From G963674685 sp964591275 (GTDB lineage Bacteria > Lernaellota > Lernaellaia > JACKCT01), in contig CAZQAE010000050.1 in the NCBI GenBank assembly GCA_964591275.1, positions 1 through 36,613 of the forward strand: DNA of 36,613 nucleotides. The letters are read 5' to 3'. The notes under the pieces were generated by a model, which did no database searches, had not been told where the DNA came from, and saw nothing but the letters and a program-made list of their open reading frames with translations. Below, piece after piece: positions 8,794 to 16,922 of the stretch. How positions within the stretch are numbered: the stretch's first letter is position 1; every line of letters begins with the position of its first letter. The position numbers and the translations under genes are program-made.

Positions 8794-9000
8794 CGCAGCC
8801 CCCGCAAGTTTTTCCATTTGGCTTCAGTGTTTTGTTTCCCATATTATCGTGAAAAGTCAAGATTATTTCATCTGCGAGGTAAATGCATCTAAATCTAAGT
8901 CTTTTTAGGCCTACAGCCGGATCTTAGGTCTCTTTTCCTCTTTTAAGCCTTCTTTCCCCTTTCCCGCCGTGATTGACGGATGATTTCATCCGCATATTAG

Positions 9001-9504
9001 CGCGCCAGACGGTACTCCCGAGAGGTGAATCGCTCGACGGGTGTGATATGCGACCAAACCATCGTGCTGACCGACATACATACAGCAACGGCTTATCCGC
9101 AACCGTTGCGGCGAATCAAGTATCGCGACAAGAAAATCGACAAGACTTTCAATTTCCTGACCAACAACTTCACGATTCCGTCATTGACCGTCGCCGATCT
9201 GTATCGATATCGCTGGCAGGTGGAATTGTTTTTCAAATAGATCAAACAGCCTCTGCGCATCAAAAAATTCTTCGGCACATCCGCAAATGCGGTCAAGACG
9301 CAAATCTGGATTGCTGTCTCCGTGTACGTGCTTGTCGCCATCATCAAAAAGCGCCTCAAGATCGAAGCGAGCCTCTACACAATTCTACAGATTTTGAGTG
9401 CTGTCTTTTTCGAAAAATTCCCAATTTTACAGGCTCTTTCGCAAGTCGAGTACGCCGAAGAACAAAGACCAGTGGATAACCAGTTGAATTTATTCAACTA
9501 TTAA
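9001..9504 (+). pseudogene. IS4-type transposase, 5'-truncated with internal amber stop
   Basis: The frame reads RARRYSRE.., then TGVICDQTIVLT, FLTNNFTIPS, YRYRWQVELFFK, a TAG stop at 9238-9240, then IKQPLRIKKFFG, QIWIAVSVYVL and a C-terminal NQLNLFNY. These are the C-terminal half of the DDE transposase of IS4-family elements; the YREK-type region YRxRWQVELFFKWIKQ is expected to have Trp where TAG stands (TGG to TAG). The N-terminal half with the first two catalytic Asp residues is missing, since a stop precedes the frame at 8998. The element is dead. Its end, just after the stop codon, reads TTAACCGGACATTCGTG, which looks like a terminal repeat and coincides with the start of the truncated receiver downstream. 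Confidence 0.8.
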
Positions 9505-9514
9505 CCGGACATTC

Positions 9515-9763
9515 GTGAAGTATGATATTATTCTTCTCGATGTCGTATCACAAAGATGCCACGGTTTGGAAATTCTAAAAGAGATCGAGGAAATCCGGTC
9601 GGAACAAATCGTCATTCTGGTATCAGGTCGAAGTTCGGAAGCGGACTTCGCCAAGAGTCGGCAATGTGGGGCCTACGACTACCTGATCAAGCCGGTCCAA
9701 ATCGAAAAGCTGATCGAAATCATGGAGAAGGCGGCATTCGGCGTCGGAGAGTATAAACCATGA
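9515..9763 (+). pseudogene. receiver domain lacking its N-terminus
   Basis: A frame of 82 codons encodes the C-terminal two thirds of a response-regulator receiver domain. The phosphoacceptor strand YDIILLDV is present (Asp at residue 9), as are the Ser of LVSGRSS, and the conserved Lys in YLIKPVQ. The first strand with the acidic DD pair and about 40 residues are missing, and the frame begins at the edge of the IS4 remnant with a GTG that has no RBS. The simplest reading is that IS insertion and deletion removed the promoter side of this gene. Its stop overlaps the start of the kinase-like gene by four bases (ATGA), so the original operon order is kept. Confidence 0.65.
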
Positions 9764-10413
9764 GCAGTGATTCCAACAGAAAATTTCACGAAAAGCAGAT
9801 GGAATTTTTCGGTGCCGTCACCGCCAGCGTCTCCCATGAGATCAACAACGTTTTCGCCATCACAAACGAAAACTCCGGGCTCATGTCTGATCTTTTGAAA
9901 AACGCCAAGCGCGACAAACCTATCGATCCGAAAAGATTTCTGCACATAAATGAAACCCTGGGCAAGCAACTTGAACGTGAAAAACACATCGTAAAAAGAC
10001 TCAATCGCTTCTCCCACAACGTAGACACGCCTTTAAAGGAAATCGACCTGAATGAACTTATCACGAACCTTTGCGACATTTCGCAACGTTTCGCATACAG
10101 AAAAAAGGTCAAGCTTTCCCTATCGCTCAAAAGATCGCCAATTGTGATCGAGTCATCGCCGTTCACGTTGCAGGAAATGGTATTTGCCTGCATCATCGCA
10201 TTTCTTAGCGAGGCGCAACCAGGAGATTCGATTACAGTTAAAGTGTGCAAGGATTCCGACAGAGCTGTGATACTGCTGTACGGTCCGAAAATAAAATCCG
10301 AAGAATTGTTTGCCATGCTCCAACCTATGACGGACGAACTGGCGGCTAAAACGCAGGCGGAATCAGACGGAGCCAAGATTCTTCTCTTTCTACCTCGATC
10401 CATTGGTGCTTGA
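9760..10413 (+). CDS. histidine kinase-like protein with degenerate ATPase domain
   Basis: Protein of 217 residues. Near the N-terminus, TASVSHEINNVF is an H-box with candidate phosphoacceptor His26, followed by a dimerisation-like helical pair to about residue 100. The rest aligns in layout with a HATPase domain, but its motifs are degraded: the N-box region (FACIIAFLSEA) lacks the Asn residues, the G1 region reads YGPKI rather than DxGxG, and the GTGLGL G2 motif is missing. It has no sensor or membrane domain. It may be a phosphotransfer or scaffold protein rather than an ATP-using kinase. It overlaps the truncated receiver by four bases and precedes the Asn-type receiver by 33 bases. Confidence 0.7.
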   Translation: MSSDSNRKFHEKQMEFFGAVTASVSHEINNVFAITNENSGLMSDLLKNAKRDKPIDPKRFLHINETLGKQLEREKHIVKRLNRFSHNVDTPLKEIDLNELITNLCDISQRFAYRKKVKLSLSLKRSPIVIESSPFTLQEMVFACIIAFLSEAQPGDSITVKVCKDSDRAVILLYGPKIKSEELFAMLQPMTDELAAKTQAESDGAKILLFLPRSIGA

Positions 10414-10446
10414 TGATAGGATAGGAATTTTTCAAAGAGGTTTGCC

Positions 10447-10878
10447 ATGCCGAATGAAAAGGTACTGTTGATCGATGACGAAAAGGAATTTGCCGAAGTG
10501 CTCGCCGAACGAATGGAAGCCAGAGGGTTAAAGATCACAACCGCCGACAGCGGGCCTAAGGCCATCCAATGCGTAGCCGATGAAAATTTCGACGCCATCG
10601 TCCTCAACCTCTTTATGCCCGGAATGGACGGCATTGAAACCCTCAAACAACTTCTTCAAAAAAACCCCGATTTACAGATTATCCTGCTGGTAGGGCGCGC
10701 CACGATCAAGAAAGGCGTAGAAGCCATCAAACTCGGCGCGATGGATTTTATTGAAAAACCAGCCGAGTTTGAAAAGCTGATGGAACTGATCAACAAGGCT
10801 GCGGCAAAAAAGATGCTGCTGGTGGAAAAAAACATGGAAGAAAAAATGAGCGCTATCCTGAAACAAAAGGGGTGGTAG
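10447..10878 (+). CDS. receiver-domain protein with Asn at the phosphoacceptor site
   Basis: Protein of 143 residues made of one receiver domain plus a short helical C-terminus. The acidic pair Asp10-Asp11 and Lys104 (EKP) are kept. However, the phosphoacceptor position is Asn54 (IVLNLFMPGMDG, codon AAC at 10606-10608), and the usual Thr/Ser of the LTG motif is Val82 (LLVGRA). Both changes are expected to stop normal Asp phosphorylation and switching, so this is probably a pseudo-receiver used for protein-protein contact. RBS AGAGGTTTGCC precedes the ATG. It has no output domain. Order and spacing put it in one operon with the kinase-like gene before it and the CBS protein after it. Confidence 0.85.
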   Translation: MPNEKVLLIDDEKEFAEVLAERMEARGLKITTADSGPKAIQCVADENFDAIVLNLFMPGMDGIETLKQLLQKNPDLQIILLVGRATIKKGVEAIKLGAMDFIEKPAEFEKLMELINKAAAKKMLLVEKNMEEKMSAILKQKGW

Positions 10879-10886
10879 GAGACCAA

Positions 10887-11474
10887 ATGTCGACAAGCAA
10901 ACAACGCAATACCGTAGAAACGAAACGTGTCAGTGAATTGATGATTCCTTTGCAGGACTATCCGATTGTGTATATCAACCAAACTCTCAAAGACGCCATG
11001 CGGGAAATGGAAGTTTGCCAGATCGAGTTTCTCGGAAAGAAAACGGCGCCCCGCGCCATATTGGTTTTTGATTTAAGCGACCAATTAGTTGGCGTTGCCC
11101 GACGCCGCGACATCATGCGCGGATTGGAACCGGATTTTCTCGTGAGAAAACCTTTATCGGTACGTAAAAACCTTTTCGATGAACAACTTGACCCGAACCT
11201 TTCGGAGATGTCATATGATCGACTTTTAAAAGGGGTTTTTGAACATTCAAAAAGATCGATCAGCGACGTCATGCTCCCCGTTGTTGCGACGATCCATTAC
11301 GACGACCACATCATCAAGGCGATTTACGAAATGGTTGATCGCAACAAGAGTCTGCTTCCGGTCTTGAAAGATGAACGAGTCGTCGGCGTCTTGCGCTCCG
11401 TCGATGTTTACAGGGAATTCTCCAGATATATCCTGGATTCGGAAGAAATCGATTTGGACTGTTCAGAAAAATAA
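10887..11474 (+). CDS. CBS-pair regulatory protein
   Basis: Protein of 195 residues with two CBS motifs (a Bateman module). The first begins VSELMIPLQDYP and ends with QLVGVARRRDIMRG, and the second begins ISDVMLPVVATI and ends VVGVLRSVDVYRE. CBS pairs typically bind adenine nucleotides and gate transporters or enzymes. Lying directly before an SLC13-type permease, it may adjust transport to cell energy or APS/AMP level; that is inference. The start at 10887 has GGAG 6 bases upstream; a GTG at 10872 overlapping the previous gene is less likely. The gap to the permease is 21 bases. Confidence 0.85.
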   Translation: MSTSKQRNTVETKRVSELMIPLQDYPIVYINQTLKDAMREMEVCQIEFLGKKTAPRAILVFDLSDQLVGVARRRDIMRGLEPDFLVRKPLSVRKNLFDEQLDPNLSEMSYDRLLKGVFEHSKRSISDVMLPVVATIHYDDHIIKAIYEMVDRNKSLLPVLKDERVVGVLRSVDVYREFSRYILDSEEIDLDCSEK

Positions 11475-11495
11475 ACAGACTTGACAGGTGATAAT

Positions 11496-13016
11496 ATGGC
11501 GTTAAAAACCAAGTCGAAAACCCGATCGGGATCGGCGGGGATGCCGTCGAAAAAAACTTTAGCCAAACTCGCAGGAAATAAAAGCTGGAGAAGAAACGCC
11601 TTCGCACTTTTGGGCATTTCGCTTTTCCTCGTCACCTATCTGGCTCCGGCCTTTCCTGATGCGATTGATCCTCAGGGCAAACATTTTGCATTATCCCCCG
11701 AAGGAAAAACCGCTATTGCCCTTTTTCTTCTGGCTTCCACATGGTGGATCTTCGAAGTCATCCCCATCGGGGTGACGGGCATCCTCATCGGCGTCATACA
11801 AGCCCTGTTTCTCATAAGAAATCCCCGAACCGCTTTCACGGATTTTATGGACCCCTCCGTTTGGTTCATCATCGGCTCCCTCGTCATCGGCATGGTCTTT
11901 ACGAAAACCGGCCTGACCAGACGCATGGCTTATAAAATGATCGCCGTCGTGGGCGAGCGCACCAGCATGATCTACCTGGGTTGCTTTTCCATGACGGCCG
12001 CATTGACTTTGATCATGGCCCATACGGCTGTGGCCGCCACGATCTTCCCTTTGCTCATGGCCATCTACTCCCTTTATGACGATTCGGGAAAGCCGACTAA
12101 ATTTGGCAAGGGGCTGTTTATGGGCATGGCCTTCGTCGCCGGCACCGGCAGCATCATCACCTTGTTGGGCGCGGCTCGCGGCGCCGTGGCGATTGGGTTT
12201 TTTAGAGATATCATTGGCCGGGAAATCTCTTTTTTCGGTCTAACCTATTATATGCTGCCGATCGGCCTTGTCATGGTGATCCTGCTTTGGGTTTTCTTCA
12301 TGATATTCTATCGCCCGGAAAAGAAAACGATTCCAGGTCTGCGTAAGCGATCCAAACAACTCTACGCAAAACTTGGTCCCGTTTCATTTCAGGAAATTGC
12401 AACGCTGATCATCGTCTTTGCCACCATATTATTATTGGGTCTTCGATCATTTCTGCCAAAACTGCAATTCATCGACAAAAGCGCCGTGATATTAATGACA
12501 ACTATCCTCTTTTTCGTGTTTCGCATCCTCACCCTGGAAGACTTGGAAAAGATTCCCTGGAATATCGTGCTGCTTTTCGGCGGGGCCATGAGCATAGGAT
12601 TTTGCCTGTGGCAAACCGGCGCCGCCGAGTGGTTGGCTATCCATTGTCTGGTGATGTTTCAAAACGCGCACTGGTTCGTATTCGTCATGGGTATTGCCTT
12701 CTTCGTTCTGATCATGACAAATTTCATTATGAACGTCGCGGCCATCGCCATCTCGTTGCCGGTTGCCCTCGTCATTGCACCCTATCTCGGCGTTACCCCG
12801 GAAGTCATCTTATTCGCCTCGCTCGTCACTGCGGGCATGCCCTTTCTCCTGCTCATCGGCGCAGCGCCCAACGCTATCGCCTATGAAAGCAAGCAATTCA
12901 CAACGGGAGAATTTTTCCTGGCCGGAATTCCGGCGAGCATCCTTCTTCTAGCCGTCCTGGGATTATTCATCCTGGTGATATGGCCCTTGATGGGCATGCC
13001 GATCTTGCTCACCTGA
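11496..13016 (+). CDS. SLC13/DASS-family sodium-coupled anion permease (probable sulfate uptake)
   Basis: Integral membrane protein of 506 residues with about 12 hydrophobic segments after a basic N-terminal tail. Landmarks of the divalent-anion:sodium symporter family are visible: STWWIFEVIPIG near helix 2, the GTGSIITLLGAARG signature loop, FGGAMSIGFCLWQTGAAEWL, and FIMNVAAIAISLPV. The family moves sulfate, di- and tricarboxylates. Sulfate is inferred from the TauE/SafE neighbour and from the apr-qmo-sat locus 9 kb away, not from a substrate-specific motif. The ATG at 11496 has AGGTG upstream; the TTG at 11481 has none. It is the last gene of the regulator operon that starts in the IS4 remnant. 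Confidence 0.85.
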   Translation: MALKTKSKTRSGSAGMPSKKTLAKLAGNKSWRRNAFALLGISLFLVTYLAPAFPDAIDPQGKHFALSPEGKTAIALFLLASTWWIFEVIPIGVTGILIGVIQALFLIRNPRTAFTDFMDPSVWFIIGSLVIGMVFTKTGLTRRMAYKMIAVVGERTSMIYLGCFSMTAALTLIMAHTAVAATIFPLLMAIYSLYDDSGKPTKFGKGLFMGMAFVAGTGSIITLLGAARGAVAIGFFRDIIGREISFFGLTYYMLPIGLVMVILLWVFFMIFYRPEKKTIPGLRKRSKQLYAKLGPVSFQEIATLIIVFATILLLGLRSFLPKLQFIDKSAVILMTTILFFVFRILTLEDLEKIPWNIVLLFGGAMSIGFCLWQTGAAEWLAIHCLVMFQNAHWFVFVMGIAFFVLIMTNFIMNVAAIAISLPVALVIAPYLGVTPEVILFASLVTAGMPFLLLIGAAPNAIAYESKQFTTGEFFLAGIPASILLLAVLGLFILVIWPLMGMPILLT

Positions 13017-13030
13017 TCTCTTTATAAAAC

Positions 13031-13067
13031 AGCCAAACTCCCTCGTACAAGGCTTGTAATAGCCAAA
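13031..13067. promoter_or_regulatory. palindrome flanked by direct repeats upstream of tauE-like gene
   Basis: The perfect palindrome TACAAGGCTTGTA (13046-13058) sits between two AGCCAAA copies (13031-13037 and 13061-13067), exactly 30 bases apart. It lies in the 167-base gap between the permease and the TauE/SafE gene. A transcription-factor operator is plausible; the protein is unknown. Confidence 0.3.
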
Positions 13068-13183
13068 GTGCTTGTGTTAATCCGCGCCGATTTTATTTGA
13101 GGCTGCGCATACCAAAGCACACCCACAGAAGTCATTTCACACGTCTTGAATCGCAACCTTATTGCTTGCCGTAAGGAAGGTTT

Positions 13184-14158
13184 ATGCAGAATCACAAGTG
13201 GATTTTTGTCGCCGTTTTGTTGGTCATTCTTGGAGCATGGTTTGCTGCCGGCATCGGCTCGGCCACGGAAACTTTGTCTGAGCAAGATTTGTCCCCTGAG
13301 GAAGGCCAGTCAACTAAGCCCTGGTACTTCTGGCCCATTGTTCTTTTCTTTTTCTACTTCGGCCTGGGAATCATCGCGGTGTTGGCCGGCGTCGGGGGCG
13401 GCGTCTTGTATGTCCCCCTGGTTAGCGGGTTCTTTCCATTCCATCTTGATTTTGTGCGCGGCACCGGGCTACTGGTGGCCCTAGCCGGCGCATTGGCCGC
13501 AGGTCCCGGTTTGTTAAGGCGCAATCTGGCAAACCTTCGCCTGGCGATACCCGTTGCTTTGATCGCCTCGTCGTGCGCTATCGTCGGTGCATTTCTGGGG
13601 CTGGCGCTGCCCACGAACGTTATACAAATCTGCCTGGGCGCAACGATCATCGGCATCGCTATTTTGCTGATCCTTTCCAAAAACGTTGAAAGGCCAATTG
13701 TGACCAAGCAGGACGCCATCGGCCTCGCCCTTGGCATGAACGGCGTTTATAGAGAGGAATCGACGGGCGAGTTGATCGAGTGGAAAACCCACCGCACGCT
13801 GGCGGGCCTCCTTCTTTTTATTGTCATCGGCATCATGGCCGGCATGTTTGGTCTCGGTGCGGGTTGGGCCAACCTGCCAGTCTTGAACATGCTCATGGGC
13901 GCGCCCCTGAAAGTTGCCGTCGGCACCAGTAAATTCCTGCTCTCGATCACTGACACATCCGCTGCCTGGGTGTATTTGAACAAAGGCTGCGTTTTGCCGC
14001 TGATTACTGTCCCCTCAATCGTTGGCCTGATGCTCGGGTCTTTCGTCGGCGTGCGTATCCTCGCTGTGGCCAAACCTAAAATGATCCGTTACATCGTCAT
14101 CGTGGTGCTGATGTTCGCCGGATTAAAAGCGCTTCTTAAGGGATTGGGAATCGGATAA
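13184..14158 (+). CDS. TauE/SafE family membrane protein (probable sulfite/organosulfonate exporter)
   Basis: Protein of 324 residues with an N-terminal signal-anchor helix and about eight membrane segments. The two family repeats are visible: GVGGGVLYVPLV in the first half and MFGLGAGWANLPVLNML in the second, each with the glycine-rich turn typical of TauE/SafE. A hydrophilic loop near residues 180-205 faces the cytoplasm. Family members export sulfite, sulfonates or sulfoacetate, so here it may vent sulfite or move related anions. RBS AAGGAAGG lies upstream of the ATG. The next gene starts 14 bases after its stop, so they are probably co-transcribed. A 59-base part of this gene recurs at 21.2 kb. 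Confidence 0.85.
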   Translation: MQNHKWIFVAVLLVILGAWFAAGIGSATETLSEQDLSPEEGQSTKPWYFWPIVLFFFYFGLGIIAVLAGVGGGVLYVPLVSGFFPFHLDFVRGTGLLVALAGALAAGPGLLRRNLANLRLAIPVALIASSCAIVGAFLGLALPTNVIQICLGATIIGIAILLILSKNVERPIVTKQDAIGLALGMNGVYREESTGELIEWKTHRTLAGLLLFIVIGIMAGMFGLGAGWANLPVLNMLMGAPLKVAVGTSKFLLSITDTSAAWVYLNKGCVLPLITVPSIVGLMLGSFVGVRILAVAKPKMIRYIVIVVLMFAGLKALLKGLGIG

Positions 14159-14172
14159 AGGAGAAATCGATT

Positions 14173-14598
14173 ATGACTACTGATCACGATAGAGCCAAAG
14201 CGTCCCCTGAACAGATTCGCTACGCCGACCTTCTCTTTTACGGTTGTTGGGGCGGATTGCTTTTACTGGCTATTACGTATTCCCTATATGCCTTTAGCGT
14301 CATGACTCCGCATATTCCCCTTAACGAAGTCTCGAACTATTGGGGCATGTCGGTCAATGAATACCTGCATGTCGCGCACGTACCGACCGGATGGGGCTGG
14401 GCCTCCATGGTCGGCAAGGGTGATTTTCTGAACTTCATAGGCATCGCCTTCCTGGGAGGCCTCACGATCATTGGCTATCTCACGCTGATCCCGGCCTATT
14501 GGAAAAAGAATGACAAGATTTTCGTAGTCATTTGCACCTTGGAAGTCCTCGTACTGAGCTTGGCCGCTTCTGGAATCCTCGGATCGGCCGGGCACTAA
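14173..14598 (+). CDS. small membrane protein linked to TauE/SafE
   Basis: Protein of 141 residues with three or four hydrophobic helices (about residues 22-45, 82-106, 115-137) and a periplasmic-looking loop rich in Trp, Tyr and His (NYWGMSVNEYLHVAHVPTGW). I do not recognise a named domain. RBS AAAGGAG lies upstream of the ATG, and it directly follows the TauE/SafE gene, so it may be an accessory subunit of that transporter. It converges on the sigma-54 activator with only 76 bases between the stops and no clear hairpin terminator there. Confidence 0.7.
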   Translation: MTTDHDRAKASPEQIRYADLLFYGCWGGLLLLAITYSLYAFSVMTPHIPLNEVSNYWGMSVNEYLHVAHVPTGWGWASMVGKGDFLNFIGIAFLGGLTIIGYLTLIPAYWKKNDKIFVVICTLEVLVLSLAASGILGSAGH

Positions 14599-14674
14599 AC
14601 CAAGAGAAATAACACCAAACTGGATGCTCCCATGAGATGTGCTAATCAGGGCATTTTGTGGAAGTGCGTTGTAT

Positions 14675-16219
14675 TCAGGCCATCCCCAGTTTTTTCATCT
14701 TGCTTCGGAGAGTGCTGGGGTTCATTTTCAAAACTGCGGCCGCCCCGCTCTCGCCATGAATCTTACCCTCGGTCGCTTCCAGGGCTCTGCGGATATGCGT
14801 TGCGATCATTTCATCCAAACTCATAATGTGTTCTTCGGCTATGGCCCACCCGTGATTATTCATCGAATTTCTATGAGTCAACAATTGATCGAAACGTAGG
14901 ACGCCATCCTGAAAAAGAATCATCGATCGTTCAATTATGTTCTCCAATTCCCGAACGTTTCCCGGCCAATCATGTTGAATGAGTGCGTCGAGGGAACCGG
15001 GAGACAGTGTTGGAGTTTTCGCTAGCTTCAGGTGAATTTTCTTTTTTTGGATGAAATAATGAACCAACGCCGGAATATCGCTTTTTCTTTGTCTCAGCGG
15101 CGGAATGACAATAGGAAAAACGTTCAGCCTAAAGAAAAGATCCTCGCGAAAGGTTTTCTTTTCGAGCATATCGGTCAAGTCCCGATTCGTCGCAGCAACC
15201 ACCCTTGCGTCCACCTGCATTGTTTCCGAGCCGCCGACTCGTTCGATTTCACCATTTTGCAAAACACGCAATAATCGGACCTGTGCCTGCGGAGGCAATT
15301 CCCCCACCTCATCCAGAAAGATGGTGCCTGTATGAGCCCTTTCAAACCTCCCTCTTTTCTGTTTGATCGCGCCGGTGAAAGCGCCCTTCTCATGTCCAAA
15401 AAGCTCGCTGTCGATCAAGCTGTCTGGAATTGCGCCGCAGTTGACCTTAATCAAAGGCCTATCTCTTCTCGCGGAGTACAAATGCAACGAATTGGCGATC
15501 AAGTCTTTTCCAACACCGGTTTCACCGATCAACAATACAGGACTTGAGCTTGAGGCCACCTGGTTCACATGAGTCATGACTTCACGCAATCCGAATTCTT
15601 CGCCGATAATTCTGTTGCCTGTAAGATTTATTATCTCCTGGCGAAGATATTGGTTGTCATCTTCGATCAGCGCCTGGAGTTGAAGAACCTTTTGGTGCGC
15701 CAGGGCATTGGCTGCGGCAATGGCAAAGGGTTCGTGCAACAGCATAATCAGATCCGCATGTTCCTGTGTGTAACGATTCAAGCCCACTGCCGTCAACTGA
15801 AGTTGAGCGACATTGATGCCGTCGATTTTCAGAAGCAGCATGATCATGGATTCCTGCTTATCTAGAAATTCTTTGAAATAATCGATCAATTCCGGGCTAT
15901 GTTTCAAAAAAGAAAACTCTTTCGGCGAATTGACAACCTCCATATAGGGTTGTTTTGAATTTAGAATATCCTGAGCAAGGTCAATTATCTGCTTAGGCAC
16001 TGAGACCAATTTAGGCCTTTCTTTTCCCGGTAGTTTGCCGGCGCTAGCAATAATTTCCGTAGTCCGTTCATTTGGATTCAGCAACATATATTCCATCTGA
16101 TCCGCCGGCATGACTTTTCTTAAAACCTCCAACGTCCGCTCCATTGCCTTTGTAATATCCAGCGTACTGAAGATTTGCGTTGTAACCTCGCGGTAAAAAG
16201 CATCAAAATCAATATTCAT
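14675..16219 (-). CDS. sigma-54-dependent transcriptional activator with GAF-like sensor domain
   Basis: Protein of 514 residues. The N-terminal 180 residues look like a GAF sensor domain with no receiver domain. A helical linker leads to the AAA+ domain: Walker A GETGVGKD, the sigma-54 contact loop GAFTGA, Walker B TIFLDEVGEL, and DWPGNVRELE in the lid. The C-terminus is a Fis-type helix-turn-helix (AAAVLKMNPSTLRSKMKKLG). It should sense a small molecule and open sigma-54 promoters. The start at 16219 has GGGGTGA 6 bases upstream; the frame extends to 16279 without support. It is divergent from two small genes with a GG-N10-GC promoter, and the repeats between them are likely its binding sites. 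Confidence 0.9.
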   Translation of the reverse strand: MNIDFDAFYREVTTQIFSTLDITKAMERTLEVLRKVMPADQMEYMLLNPNERTTEIIASAGKLPGKERPKLVSVPKQIIDLAQDILNSKQPYMEVVNSPKEFSFLKHSPELIDYFKEFLDKQESMIMLLLKIDGINVAQLQLTAVGLNRYTQEHADLIMLLHEPFAIAAANALAHQKVLQLQALIEDDNQYLRQEIINLTGNRIIGEEFGLREVMTHVNQVASSSSPVLLIGETGVGKDLIANSLHLYSARRDRPLIKVNCGAIPDSLIDSELFGHEKGAFTGAIKQKRGRFERAHTGTIFLDEVGELPPQAQVRLLRVLQNGEIERVGGSETMQVDARVVAATNRDLTDMLEKKTFREDLFFRLNVFPIVIPPLRQRKSDIPALVHYFIQKKKIHLKLAKTPTLSPGSLDALIQHDWPGNVRELENIIERSMILFQDGVLRFDQLLTHRNSMNNHGWAIAEEHIMSLDEMIATHIRRALEATEGKIHGESGAAAVLKMNPSTLRSKMKKLGMA

Positions 16220-16231
16220 CCATTCACCCCA

Positions 16232-16339
16232 TTGCGATATTTCACAAAACCTAGCACTATTCGCTATATTTAACAACATAATTCGTTACTTTTCGCTATA
16301 TTTCACAGATGTCGTTTTGCCAAATTCGCTAAGTATTTG
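16232..16339. promoter_or_regulatory. array of direct repeats, probable activator binding sites
   Basis: Imperfect repeats of the form TTCGCTATATTTCACA occur at 16232-16246 (TTGCGATATTTCACA), 16259-16275, 16291-16307 and a weaker one at 16324-16339 (ATTCGCTAAGTATTTG). Steps of 29, 32 and 33 bases keep them close to the same helix face. They lie 25-130 bases upstream of the candidate sigma-54 promoter and just upstream of the activator gene, which fits enhancer sites that could also feed back on the activator itself. Confidence 0.5.
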
Positions 16340-16360
16340 TTTTGCATACGTTTTTCCACA

Positions 16361-16376
16361 TGGCGCAATAAATGCG
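16361..16376 (+). promoter_or_regulatory. candidate sigma-54 (-24/-12) promoter
   Basis: TGGCGCAATAAATGCG has the invariant GG (16362-16363) and GC (16374-16375) exactly 10 bases apart. The start codon of the next gene is at 16411 with an RBS at about 16394-16400, leaving room for a start site near 16387. A sigma-54 activator is encoded divergently next door. The match outside GG/GC is only moderate. Confidence 0.5.
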
Positions 16377-16410
16377 AAGTAAAGGTTCGTCGGGAAAGGA
16401 GACCCAAACA

Positions 16411-16689
16411 ATGGCTTGGCAAGAGATCATTCAATTTCGATCAATAAATATTCCGGACAAAGAGGTTCGGGAAAATATCAGGGAAAGAATCCGGATGGAA
16501 CGAAAAAGAACTGAAGGCCTACTGAATTTTCACTTTTTGGAAAACATCAATGTGGAAACGGACTTGGCCATTATTTTGACTTGGCGCACCAACATAAGCC
16601 AGGAATCCGCGAGTTCTTTGGCCCAAAATCTGGCGCTGATTTTGAGTCAATTCGGGCAAGTGACCCAATCCATGTGGCAAGAAATCTGA
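16411..16689 (+). CDS. small soluble protein, possible ferredoxin-like alpha/beta fold
   Basis: Protein of 92 residues with no motif I can name. A strand-helix-strand pattern (EIIQFRSINI, a long charged helix RENIRERIRMERKR, then LAIILTWRTN and a helix ending in QVTQSMWQEI) is reminiscent of small dimeric alpha/beta-barrel proteins, but that is weak. The start at 16411 has AAAGGAG 9 bases upstream; the frame extends upstream to 16372, which would overlap the sigma-54 promoter. The stop overlaps the next gene's ATG (ATGA), so the two are translationally coupled. Likely the direct target of the adjacent activator. Confidence 0.6.
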   Translation: MAWQEIIQFRSINIPDKEVRENIRERIRMERKRTEGLLNFHFLENINVETDLAIILTWRTNISQESASSLAQNLALILSQFGQVTQSMWQEI

Positions 16690-16871
16690 TGAGTTTTATA
16701 GCAATCATTTTAGTCATTCTCGGCCTTCTCACTTTTGGCGTTGGATCGTTTTGGATGTTTTCCGGTCGAGGAATTTTCGCGAAACACCGACAAAGGAACC
16801 TCGAAGAGCCGGGTCTTTTTTTACTTCTTCTGGGATTTTTAATGCTTTTTGCAGGCGCCGGAATGCTTTGA
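16689..16871 (+). CDS. small two-helix membrane protein
   Basis: Protein of 60 residues. Hydrophobic helices at about 3-23 and 43-59 are joined by a basic, polar loop (RGIFAKHRQRN). The ATG overlaps the preceding stop by one base, which fixes the start; the longer upstream frame from 16581 is a shadow of that gene. No family is recognised. Its coupling to a sigma-54-controlled gene suggests a role in the response set off by the activator. Confidence 0.55.
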   Translation: MSFIAIILVILGLLTFGVGSFWMFSGRGIFAKHRQRNLEEPGLFLLLLGFLMLFAGAGML

Positions 16872-16922
16872 TTCCTTCGTCTGTGAATAATGGGAACATC
16901 AACTTCAGTAAAGGAGAAAGCC

